Positions 11,431-20,420 of a stretch of 64,000 nt of DNA are shown here, in pieces. Every line of letters begins with the position of its first letter. Positions within the stretch are counted from its first letter, which is position 1. Source of the stretch: Rhynchopus sp. YZ270_cl-10 (Eukaryota > Euglenozoa > Diplonemea > Diplonemida > Diplonemidae); contig OZ037883.1 in the NCBI GenBank assembly GCA_964035575.1, positions 1,345,060-1,409,059 on the forward strand, read 5' to 3'. The translations under genes were made by a program, and so were the position numbers. The notes beneath the pieces are model-generated. The model searched no databases. It had not been told where the DNA came from and saw only the letters and a list, made by a program, of their open reading frames with translations.

Positions 11431-12646
11431 AAAAACCTTCATTTATTGAGGTACCTGAGCAGGGTGCTTTAGTCGCCTACAGACCGCACAATTTTCTCTT
11501 TATCCCCCCACCCCCTTTAGAGAATATCCCCCCTCCCCATCTCCCCCACCCCCCCGTGAGAATGTACATTACGATGAAGTAAATGACGGTAATGGGTAGT
11601 TTCACCGTTGGCTTACAACGGTAAAGCTACTTATTAAAGTCATTTATTTTACCGTCGTGTAGTGGCAGTGGTGGAGGGGACACATACACGTGGCGGCAGT
11701 GCATTTTGTGTAGAGAGAATGAGAGAGAAGCGAATGCATTTGCCAAATACCGACTTTATCTAGCCCAATCCCTTCCCACCCCTCTCTCTACCTACCCCCG
11801 TAGTAGCCAACGGAACGTCGACGGAAATTGAAAAAGTGGAGCTTGCAAGTGTGCAGGCAAGTGACACATTGCGTTTCGTTGGTCGAGTTTGACACCCTCA
11901 CCCAAAGCATGCAAAAAAGGAAAAAGTTAGGTTGAAAAAAGGGAAAAAGCAAGCGATTGCTAGCCGGGGGGAAAAATGCGCAAAAAACAGAACAAAAAAA
12001 CAAAAAAGAAAACAGAGAACAACGTGAAGTTTTACCCGCCTTATTTTTTTTTTTTTTGAGGTACACTGCGCCACGAGAGGGCTTTTGTATTTCAAGTCCT
12101 TTCATCTGTTCCTTTTTAGTACTCGACGGAGATGCAGAACACATTCGTTTTTCTCTTGCCAATGGAAGTAGTACGTCGATAAAGCAAAAACCCCCCAACA
12201 AACAAAAAAACAAAACAAAACAAAACAAAAGCAAAAACAAAAAGACAAAAAAGCAAACCAAACACGCCGCATCTTGAATGCTATCTATAAAAACAAAAAG
12301 ATACGGAAGGAATCGAAGGGAAGCAGACAAAAAAGAAAAAAAAAATAGTATAACAACATCCCGCCACTTTCCTTTGCGCACACTCCTCCACTTTTTTTTT
12401 TCCAGATGTAAACCACGAAATGGATAGGACCCGATCGAACCTAGTTGGGTCCACCCCGATCATTGTACCTACCAAAGTATTTCATACCAATTTTTCACCC
12501 CTCCAATAACCATTTTGTGGAATTGTTTTTGTATTGTGTTCGCGCGTTCTACTACAGTCTTTAGCTATTTTCCCTACAGCATACACAGTACCCCCCCCCT
12601 TTCGTATTCTACTCAGGGAATACCCAAAAACACTGCTTTTCCCCCC

Positions 12647-12680
12647 AGGTGACGAAGCACGAGAGGCGTAGGTTCTCACC
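12647..12680 (+). repeat. Intergenic hairpin element, family 1
   Basis: AGGTGACGAAGC, CACGAGAGGCGTAGG, then TTCTCACC. It follows a C-rich tract ending CCCAG, about 260 bp upstream of the next gene's ATG. Confidence 0.55.
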
Positions 12681-12940
12681 TTATAATTTTTCTTTTTTTT
12701 TTTTTATAACACTACCCCACACACTGACTGCGCTCTGCTCTCAAAAAACCTCCCCTTTCTCTTTCTCTCTCTCTTTTTGTACCTCCCCTCCCCCTCCCTT
12801 CCCCACATATCAGCTGAAGCAGTCGTCACCTCACAACGCTTAGGTCGTCTGCTATTTAGCAAGGTAACGGCGCAGAGGTGGGGGTGAGTCATCTTGTTCC
12901 CCTCCATTTCTCTTGCAGAACAGAACGTCTTTCACCTGCC

Positions 12941-13984
12941 ATGTCTTCACAGAATAGATATGATTTGATTGGTGCTGGGTGGCGGATCAAAGGGGATGTG
13001 TTGCGTGCCAGCGCGAACAGTATTCAGACGGAGACTCAGGAGCTGGACCGCGCACAGCGGGCGGGGGTGCGGGAGGGGTACCGAGAGCGGCTTGGCGATT
13101 GGGGTGTCGCACCGTCGCATGCACCCCCGCTTCACTCCTCCGCCAGCCCCCCGGCCCTCCCGCATGAGGCCACACCACACAGTGCAGTCGAAACTCCGTT
13201 TGCCCGGAACCTCTCGAACCGCAGTGGAAGCAGTGCGCTTGCCTCTCCTGTGACGCATACCTCGTCGTTGCGTAGCGCACCTCAGCAGAACGTTGTGCTC
13301 AATACCGCGCCCCTGCAGGGCGGCTTCCACCTCGACCGCGTCTCGCGCGCACTGCAGGAGATGCGTCCCGTGGAGTACCGCGTGCCTAGCTTTGGGGTGC
13401 ACAGCCCGACAGAGACGTACACATCTGCGTCGCCGGTGGTGCCGCAGTCGCCGCCTTCAGAGCGGTTTGTGGCGCGTACTGAGGATGGTGGTGGTGGTGT
13501 ACCTCTCAGAGAGACCTCCGCATCCCCATCCCCACCGTCACCTACCGTAGGCAGCGCTGTGCAGTTGGTTTCGGAGTGTCTCGGGGGTGACTCTGAAGTG
13601 GATGAACTACTGCTCCACTCCGCCCTCTTCGACCGGGGAGAGCGCAAAGGGAAGAAGGAGCGGAGGCGGAGGAAGAGTGCGCACCACCATGACGACGACA
13701 GCTACGACGCGTCGCTTGTGATCAAGGCGGCGATCAGGATGGGGCTGCGCACCAACCCAACGTCGCTTGGGGGCGTTCTCGATAGTGTTGCTTTTTTGCA
13801 GGGGAGTGGTGGGAGTGGGAGTGGTAGTGGGAGTCGTGCACCACACCGAAGCGTTTCCCCAAGCAGAAAGCATCGAGGGGACAGAAGGGAGAGGGGTGGT
13901 GGTGGCAGCCAGCGCCGGAAGTCGTCCCGCCATGAGCGGAGCAGACACAAACGGCGGCACTCACGACAGCGGTCCTCGTCTTGA
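12941..13984 (+). CDS. Unknown protein with Arg/Ser-rich C-terminus
   Basis: A 347-residue protein I do not recognise. The N-terminus (NRYDLIGAGWRIKGD, then SANSIQTETQELDRAQ) looks folded and partly helical. The middle is low-complexity Ser/Pro/His. The last 60 residues are basic and rich in Ser and Arg (QRRKSSRHERSRHKRRHS), as in splicing-associated or RNA-binding proteins; that role is only inferred from composition. The start ATG at 12941 was chosen because a pyrimidine tract ending TCTTGCAG lies 22 bp upstream, a good splice acceptor. The frame is open further upstream but would cross that acceptor. High GC at third positions matches neighbouring real genes. Confidence 0.72.
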   Translation: MSSQNRYDLIGAGWRIKGDVLRASANSIQTETQELDRAQRAGVREGYRERLGDWGVAPSHAPPLHSSASPPALPHEATPHSAVETPFARNLSNRSGSSALASPVTHTSSLRSAPQQNVVLNTAPLQGGFHLDRVSRALQEMRPVEYRVPSFGVHSPTETYTSASPVVPQSPPSERFVARTEDGGGGVPLRETSASPSPPSPTVGSAVQLVSECLGGDSEVDELLLHSALFDRGERKGKKERRRRKSAHHHDDDSYDASLVIKAAIRMGLRTNPTSLGGVLDSVAFLQGSGGSGSGSGSRAPHRSVSPSRKHRGDRRERGGGGSQRRKSSRHERSRHKRRHSRQRSSS

Positions 13985-14068
13985 CAGAATGGGGGGATAT
14001 GCGGTGTGGTTAGGGGGGAAAGGGGGGGGGAGTCTTGTAAAGAATCTTGTATAATTGTGGTGTAAAGG

Positions 14069-15844
14069 TTATACATAGCGCTCCACTTAGACTCTAACTA
14101 GATAATTAGAGTCGGCAGTTCGAGTATAATTAGAGTCTTTAAAACTCTAACTGAACTCTAATACTCTAACTGGACTCTAATTAGAGTCTAATTAGAGTCC
14201 TATAAGAGGGTCAATAAAGAGGGGCACATCAATCAATGCTATAGCCATCAACCCAGGGGGCATAGCTAGTGCAAGAAATTCGACTTTGTAATCCAGAAAG
14301 TCTGTTCTCTGCTTGCAGAGAACCAGACACAAGAAAATATTGTTTGTTCCCCCAGAAAACCAGTGCACAATTCACACTCCTTGTGGGTGGTCTTATTGCC
14401 TTTCCCTCCCTCCCTAGCACTTTCCCTCCCTCCCTGGCCGGACCCCAGGGAGTTTACTTTCCGCAAAAAAATTTTTTTTTGGCAAAGACAATTTTCAGCC
14501 AAAAAAAAATTTTTTTTTTGGGCTCACATGGGCCCAAAAATGCAACAAACCGAAAAATTTTGATGTTTTGAGCACCACATATTTACCAACTGGTTACTTT
14601 CCCTTTGGGAAAGTGATCTCCCCGGGAAATCACTTTCCGGGGGGGGGAAAATAGCACTTTTTTGCATTTTAACGCTCGGGAAAGTGCCTAGTCGGGAGGT
14701 AAAGCCTCATCCCTCCCTCCCAAGGCCCCTCGGGAACCCCTCGGGAAAACAAAAAATGCCTCGGGCCTTCGGCCCTCGCTGCATTTTTTATTTTCCCTCT
14801 GGGATCCCTCGGGACCTATGGGAGGGAGGGAAATAGCTATTTTAGCACAGGCATTTTGGCCCAGGGGCATGCACTTGAAGCATGGCTATTTAGTGTGTAT
14901 GGGGCAGTGTTGTTTTGTTATGAATTCTCTTTGGTATTGTCGATCGCGGGTAGTTGTTCAACGCGAGGCTTGGATCTCTCCTGGGTTCATAAGTAGTATT
15001 TCTTCGGATGAAATGAACGTATGCTCGCTATAGATTTCCCGTCAACACAGCCTTTGATACTGGGATTACCCCTTCGACCCCTTAGTGGTAGTTAAATTCG
15101 ATTGATATTTACATTCCTACAGATGAAAGAACAAGACACCACTTCTGTACCCGCGCATCAACATTTGTAGAAAATTTTGCACCCCAAACACCTTCAATAA
15201 TGCCCGCCAAAAGGCGCCCCTTGTTGCTGGGAGTTTCTCATGTTTGATACCTGCACAGCAGGCATTCCTCTGAGTCCAACGCTGCTTGGCCTGTCTGCGG
15301 CGTTGCACCGAAGGTGCACATAGAGTTTTTGCATCGCATTCCCTAATGTATGGGGCACTCACACTTGAGGGCATGTGCCACTGCGCGGGTCTGAGTACCT
15401 GGGTACCCATAGCTGAGAATAAGCCGAGTCCCGGTACTGGGTACTAGGTACAGTAGGACTAGGACTAGGCCCCCACCCTCCCGCGACCGGGTCCCCGACC
15501 CGCTTTCAGGCGGACCACAGCGCCTTCACATATTGTGTCCCAGTCCGGCTGAGAACTCGGTTCCCCAAGTCTTATTTTCAGCTATGTGGGTATCTGGGCA
15601 CCTGGGTCCTACAGAGGAACCTTAGGGGAACCGGTTCCTTACGGCGTTTGCACCTACAAGAAGCCTGTTGTTTTACTCTAATTAGACTATAATTAGAGTC
15701 TAATTATGCTCTAACTGCACTCTAATTATAGTCTAATTGAAGAAAAGCGACTCTAATTATACTCTAACTGGACTCTAACTGACTTGGCCCAAAATCCCAG
15801 ACTCTAATTATACCCTAATACTCTAATTAGAGCGCTATGTATAA
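14069..15844. mobile_element. Non-autonomous DNA transposon with TCTAATTAGA-rich ends
   Basis: A 15-bp perfect inverted repeat, TTATACATAGCGCTC (14069-14083), matches the reverse complement at 15830-15844. AAGG flanks both sides (14065-14068 and 15845-15848) as a likely 4-bp target duplication. Both termini carry clusters of CTCTAATTAGAGT-type repeats over about 140-180 bp, at 14090-14210 and 15665-15835. The 1.4-kb middle has no supportable gene. It includes a large imperfect hairpin at 14711-14830. Length 1,776 bp. Confidence 0.85.
14711..14830. repeat. Large imperfect hairpin inside the transposon
   Basis: Arms of about 50 bp begin CCCTCCCTCCC and end GGGAGGGAGGG, with inner AAAAAATGC and GCATTTTTT. 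The loop is CTCGGGCCTTCGGCCCTCG. The neighbouring sequence is also full of CTCGGGA repeats. Confidence 0.7.
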
Positions 15845-16290
15845 AAGGTGTATTTTTTTTTTCAGAGGAGAAGGTGGCGGGGGTGTGCACTCGGTCGCTT
15901 AAGGGAGGGGTGCCCAGAAAAAAAGGGAGGCTCTGTCTTGTCCTTGGTGGGCGTGACCCCCTGACGCTGACACGCGGTATATCCAAATTCGTCGTTTCGA
16001 TTTGTTTTGTTTTTGTTTTTTCCAAAGGTGCGACTAAAACACAAAAAGGTTTAGTTCATCTTGGTTATGTCTTTCTTCAATTTTTGTTGGAGTTTCCAAA
16101 ACCTGCACCTCGCGCGCTCTCTCTCTCTCTCTTTCTCCGCCCCCATCGTCCCATCTCCCGGGCTTACGTTCCTTTTTTTTTTTTTTTTTGTGTACCCGCT
16201 TAAAAAAACAGAACGCCAACTTTATTTGCTCCCTTCTCCTCAGTATTTCCCTCATCATCATTACCCCAGAAACACACAACACAAAAAAAA
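15845..16290. other. Upstream region of the cyclophilin gene
   Basis: No gene. It holds the family 1 hairpin element at 16026 and a CT microsatellite at about 16114-16133. Pyrimidine tracts ending CTCAG (16242) and CCCCAG (16269) lie close before the ATG. Confidence 0.5.
16026..16062 (+). repeat. Intergenic hairpin element, family 1
   Basis: AGGTGCGACTAAAACAC, then AAAAAGGTTTAG and TTCATCTT. Arms CTAAAAC and GGTTTAG can pair. About 230 bp upstream of the cyclophilin ATG. Confidence 0.55.
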
Positions 16291-16884
16291 ATGAAAACGA
16301 TGCTGGCATTGACGTCCTTGCTGTTGTGCAGCTGCAGTGCTTTGGATGTGCCCGCGCATTACCAGGTGGAGTTCCAGACGAACATCAAAGTGGACGGCGC
16401 AGACGGGAAGTTTGTGATGAACGTGACAACGAGCTGGGCACCTCTTGGTGCAGAGCAGATCTACAAGCTGGTGCAGGACGGCTTCTACGATGAGGCAGCG
16501 TTCTTCAGGGTGGTGCCGAACTTTGTGCTGCAGTTTGGCATTGCGGGGACACCTGCGGAGAACAAGAAGTGGGAGACCCCTATCAAGGACGACCCTGTTC
16601 TGAAGTCGAACATCGAGGGCACAGTCACCTTCGCTACGGCAGGTGCAAACACTCGCACGACGCAGATCTTCATCAACTACATCGACAACAGCCGTCTCGA
16701 CACCATGGGGTTCGCGCCCTTCGGGTCCATCATCACCGGCATGGACGTTGCGCGCGCTGTCTACAACCCTACCCCTGGTGACTCTGGTGGTGTTGACCAA
16801 GACGCTTACAAGAACGGAGGCAACACCTGGATCATGGAGAAATACCCTAAGATCAACTCCATCATCACGGCGAAGATTCTCTAG
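16291..16884 (+). CDS. Secreted cyclophilin-type peptidyl-prolyl isomerase
   Basis: 197 residues. A signal peptide (MKTMLALTSLLLCSCSA) sends it to the ER or outside. The cyclophilin fold is seen from FVMNVTTSWAPLGAEQI onward. Active-site residues correspond to Arg73, Phe78 and Gln81 in FRVVPNFVLQ, and TQIFINY at 124-130 matches the substrate groove. The position of human CypA Trp121 appears to be Arg (NSRLDTMGF), which in this family usually means weak cyclosporin binding. It catalyses cis-trans isomerisation of Xaa-Pro bonds, probably for proteins folding in the secretory pathway. Single exon, high-GC3 codon use. The start is the only ATG giving a signal peptide. Confidence 0.94.
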   Translation: MKTMLALTSLLLCSCSALDVPAHYQVEFQTNIKVDGADGKFVMNVTTSWAPLGAEQIYKLVQDGFYDEAAFFRVVPNFVLQFGIAGTPAENKKWETPIKDDPVLKSNIEGTVTFATAGANTRTTQIFINYIDNSRLDTMGFAPFGSIITGMDVARAVYNPTPGDSGGVDQDAYKNGGNTWIMEKYPKINSIITAKIL

Positions 16885-17482
16885 GAGCGTTATAAAAGAA
16901 AAAAGATCGGTACTCAGCTGGTTGATCGATAAAAAGGCTTAAAAGACGGGTGTTGTTTGTGTGAGGCTAGGTGGTGTATTGCAAAAGAAAAAGCTTTGAG
17001 TTACATTAAGTACAGCATACACATTGTCATGTGAACGGAAAAAAGAGTTTGGGATAGTGGAGCAATAGCAATGTATTATATAGTCCCCTCCCCCCACAGA
17101 GAATCACCTAACTTACCCACCGTAGCTTAGGTGATTGTCGATACAAAAAACAAAAACGTTTATTACAAGAAACAGAGAAACTACGCAAAAAAACTGCTCC
17201 GAGATTTACCTTTCGGCAGCACCTTTGTCGCTAGGTTTCTCCCCCGTTTCGTCCCAATTTGTGACAAGGAAAAAAAAAAAAAAAAACAAAAAAAACAAAA
17301 TAACAATTCCCTCTCCTGTTCTGGTTTCCTGAATTAGTGGGTTCTCCGTACTGCGGACACCAGTCTTTTTCTTGTGTTGGACACTTTTTTGACAGCGTAA
17401 TGTTAGCAAAACTCGAACATCTTTTCTTTCTCCAACCCCTCCCTCTCCTTTACTACATTGACTTCAGTATTATATTGTTACC
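16885..17482. other. Spacer, A/T-rich
   Basis: No gene seen. TAGGTGATTGTCGATAC at 17129-17145 repeats a string found at 4503. A 19-nt A-run interrupted by C lies near 17268-17290. Confidence 0.5.
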
Positions 17483-18073
17483 ATGTGCTGTGGCATCCCG
17501 TTCAGGTGCTCCTTCTTGTCACTATTGCTGTGGACGCAGTACGTGCCGTGCGTGAGGACAATGCCGTGCTGCTTGCAACCACCTGCTCTCCTGTCACCAT
17601 CGCATACAGATGAATGCGTCACGGGAATGGAGCTTGCGAGTGCGGAGTACGTGTCGCAATGTCTGGCCACCATTTGCGCTGCCATGAATCACTGGGGCAA
17701 AGTGCAGTACGCAGATCCCAGCATGATGCTCACGGGTCCCGGCTACAACGCCACGTGCGGCCCCTTGTCAAAGGAGGGGACCATCGGTAGTATGCTCTGT
17801 GTGGCACTCCCGTCGACAGCTCAGCCAACAGCACAGCCTCCAGGGGTTTGGTCTGATGATGCACCACACAGCGGCAACAGTGGGTTTTCCACTGGTGCAA
17901 TTGTGGGCATCTGCGTGGGAGGTGGCGTGCTGCTGGGTGCTGTGGCTGTGGCGGTGTGCCGCGACACACAACACACACCCACACGCACCGGACGCAGTGC
18001 CTGCAGCATGAACGGCTTCAAGGTGACACATTCGCATCCATCTCAGTTCCCTACCCCATCTTACATCTTTTAG
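17483..18073 (+). CDS. Small predicted single-pass membrane protein
   Basis: A 196-residue open frame with no family I recognise. It has a hydrophobic N-terminus (FLSLLLW, possible signal peptide), a Cys-rich 100-residue ectodomain, a Pro/Ser/Thr stalk, and one membrane segment at about 137-159 (GAIVGICVGGGVLLG and onward). A short basic tail follows. The layout suggests a type I surface protein. The end is uncertain: CAAG then GTGACACATTCGCATC near 18021 looks like the intergenic GTGAC elements or a donor, and splicing to CTTTTAG at 18073 would end the protein a few residues later. Codon use fits a real gene, but evidence is modest. Confidence 0.5.
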   Translation: MCCGIPFRCSFLSLLLWTQYVPCVRTMPCCLQPPALLSPSHTDECVTGMELASAEYVSQCLATICAAMNHWGKVQYADPSMMLTGPGYNATCGPLSKEGTIGSMLCVALPSTAQPTAQPPGVWSDDAPHSGNSGFSTGAIVGICVGGGVLLGAVAVAVCRDTQHTPTRTGRSACSMNGFKVTHSHPSQFPTPSYIF

Positions 18074-18307
18074 CTCACGAAGTAGTAAAGTACGTCTTCA
18101 CTACAAAGGCACAAAGGCTTGTGCCCCTTTCAGAGCTTCTGAACCATCAGTCATATTATGAAAGGAAATCCTGCATTTTCTCCTTCCAAACGGTTTTTTG
18201 ACCCTCCCCGTCTCCCGTTCGTCTTGGATATACTGACTCGCTAACTCACCCACCCAACACACCCACTCACAGGGAGCCCACACACCACCCCACCCGACCC
18301 ATCTGGT

Positions 18308-19292
18308 ATGTCCAGATTGCTGGACATCAAGGACATCCCATCAGCCGAAGAGCTGCAGAAGGCAGTCCCTGTGTCGCCGCCATGGAGCGAGGCAGACCGC
18401 AGGACACCAGCAGGCAGGCGACGCATCAGTGCGAAGATCGCTGAGCTGCGGAAGGAGAAGGAGGTATGCACCGCCCTGTCATTTCTGTCACATTAACCAA
18501 ATCCACCAACAGAATGTGTGCAAGCAGTTAATCGTTGCGCGGGAAACCCTGAACAAAGCCCTGGCTGCCGCACAGTTTGATGTTGCAAAGTTTGCGACCC
18601 GTGTCGCTGCCGAGTCTGTTGTGTGCAACCCTGAGCCTGCAGTGCCGAAGCGCTTCCGCCGTGACGCCTTCCACAAAGCACTGCTGTGCACTGCTGAGGG
18701 ATTGGAGACGAGCACGTTGCCTGCAGAGGGGACAGCGTTGGTGTTTGCAGGGCCTTCTGGTGTCGGCAAGACGTACGGCACACTGGCGGCGCGGCAGGGC
18801 TTCCTCGAACAGGACACAGAGGGACGCTTCACGCCTGTCGTGGCGTACCTCGGCTTTAACTGCATGGCAGTGCTGTCTGACGAAGAGCGTAGCTTTCTCT
18901 CTGGCAGCTCTGCCAAAGCAGAGGAGGCAATAGCGGTCTTCATGTTCAGTCGGCTTTTCGCATGGTTGGTTGCTTTCAAGCAGGTTGCAGACCCTGTAGA
19001 GTTGGATATGGAAGGCTCGCCTGTGCAGAAGCAGTTTGAACACCCAACGTTGACCAGCGAAGAGCTCAAAGGCGTGCAGCTTGCTTCCATAACAGAGGCA
19101 GTGGCAGGGGTGTTGGTGGAGCTTGGTCAGCGTCATGAGAACCTGGTGTTGATAACGGTGGTGGACGAGGGGCAGAAGCTTGAGGAGTTCTGTCTGAAAG
19201 GCGCACGCCTTGCGGTGAAGTGTCTGCGTGGCTTGCAGAGCACCACACTGAAGGCTGGGGTGCGGCTTCTGCCGGTGTGCACAGATCGTTGA
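18308..19292 (+). CDS. P-loop NTPase domain protein, possibly truncated (two exons)
   Basis: Exons are 18308-18463 and 18513-19292; the 49-nt intron runs GTATGC to CAACAG. The product is 311 residues. The P-loop GPSGVGKT is at 132-139, and a Walker B-like strand LVLITVVDEGQ places Asp-Glu at 270-271. Together with LKCLRG-type sequence just after, this resembles the STAND/AAA-like NTPase core found in Crinkler and trypanosomatid RHS proteins; that link is by motif only. The reading frame stops soon after Walker B (LLPVCTDR), so sensor and C-terminal parts are missing. It is either a short gene, one with an unsolved 3' intron, or a truncated copy. A pyrimidine tract ending CTCACAG lies 35 bp before the ATG. 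Confidence 0.7.
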
Positions 19293-20420
19293 ATATGGCA
19301 CCTTGCATCGTCTCTTACAGTGCATAGGCCTTAGGCTCTTATGTGCACACTATAGCCTTTCCATGGCAACGTTGTGGCAGAACCCTCTTTGGTATTCGAT
19401 GCCAACAAAAACAGCAAAAGAGCAGATAAGAGAGTTCCTCTGTGATGTTCACTTCCTTGTTTCCTTCAAAAGGAGGTGCCCATGTCTCATGTGTCATATC
19501 CTCTGACACACTCTTGGAGGTGTGTCTATAGGCCCTAGCCCGATAGAATTGAGCACCAGAACCCCGTCTCGGGTGAATGGTTGCCAATACAAACAGTTGG
19601 TACAAAAAAGGTTTGTTTGTGGGATTCAAACAACCAGATGTGAGGGGCACAAAGCAAACGGCAGGCACCTCTTTGCAAACTATTTTGCGCTTTCCCTTTT
19701 GTGAGATGTGCGCAAGGTCCTTCTTTCAAGTTTCTGAGGTGATAAGAAATATAGGCTCAGGTTCATCATTACATTTCTTTTTCTTTTTTTTTTTTTTTTG
19801 CAACAAAAACTCAAACGCACCTCCTTCCCTCGGTGCCGTATGCCAGAGGTATCTTAGCTTCAACTTCCATTTTTTTCATCGCAATGTATGAGGCTCGACT
19901 CAAATTCTCAGTTCGGAGACAACAACGCAACCCCCGCTCCTCCTTTCCCCCTCCCTAAATATCTCCAAGTTTTCGGGATATCCAATCGGTGACTCCGCGC
20001 ACTTTTGCAAGTAGCGGTCCCATTCCTTTCTGTTAGACGTAGTAATATGGGAGCCTTGGACATCCCACTTCCACCCACTGTGGCTCCGTGACAGCAGCCC
20101 TGCGTGGGTCCAGTTCGTGGGCTGCCTGAAAAAACGATTTCGCAGTCGCAATTTCCCAAGCGACCGCAATACGACCGGCATCCGACTGTTGTCCAGGAGA
20201 TCCGCAAGGCGGCGGTCCCGAGCCTCTTCGAGTTCTGCAGCAATTGAGTCTTTGTGCAAAGTTGCAAACTTCTCCAGCGACTTCGAGACCGCAGACGTCT
20301 TCAGGAGGAGGTTTGCCGCAAACTGGCGAAGTCCACCTCAGCTTTTTGCGCAGTTTATACTTTATCCTCCTCTTCCTCTTCCTCTGTGGCCTTGTCCTCT
20401 TTAAGCAACTTCAGAAAGTC
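19293..20420. other. Spacer upstream of the RUN/Rubicon gene
   Basis: No gene supported. It holds a family 1 hairpin element at 19737 and a T-run near 19774-19799. A tract ending AACTTCAG at about 20406-20413 lies just before the chosen ATG at 20421. Confidence 0.5.
19737..19768 (+). repeat. Intergenic hairpin element, family 1
   Basis: AGGTGATAAGAAATATAGG, then CTCAGG and TTCATCAT. A diverged copy after TTTCTGAG. Confidence 0.45.

Larger units (their letters stand above)
10233..12940. other. Long non-coding spacer with a foldback and hairpin elements
   Basis: No gene supported over 2.7 kb. At 11571-11659 an imperfect foldback has 30-nt arms (AAATGACGGTAATGGG left, matching the reverse of the right arm with about 6 mismatches). 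Family 1 hairpin elements lie at 11399 and 12647. A related CACGAGAGGGCTTTTG motif lies at 12071, and an AG-ATGTAAACC motif at 12404 resembles one at 41151. Many A/T and C runs. Confidence 0.55.
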
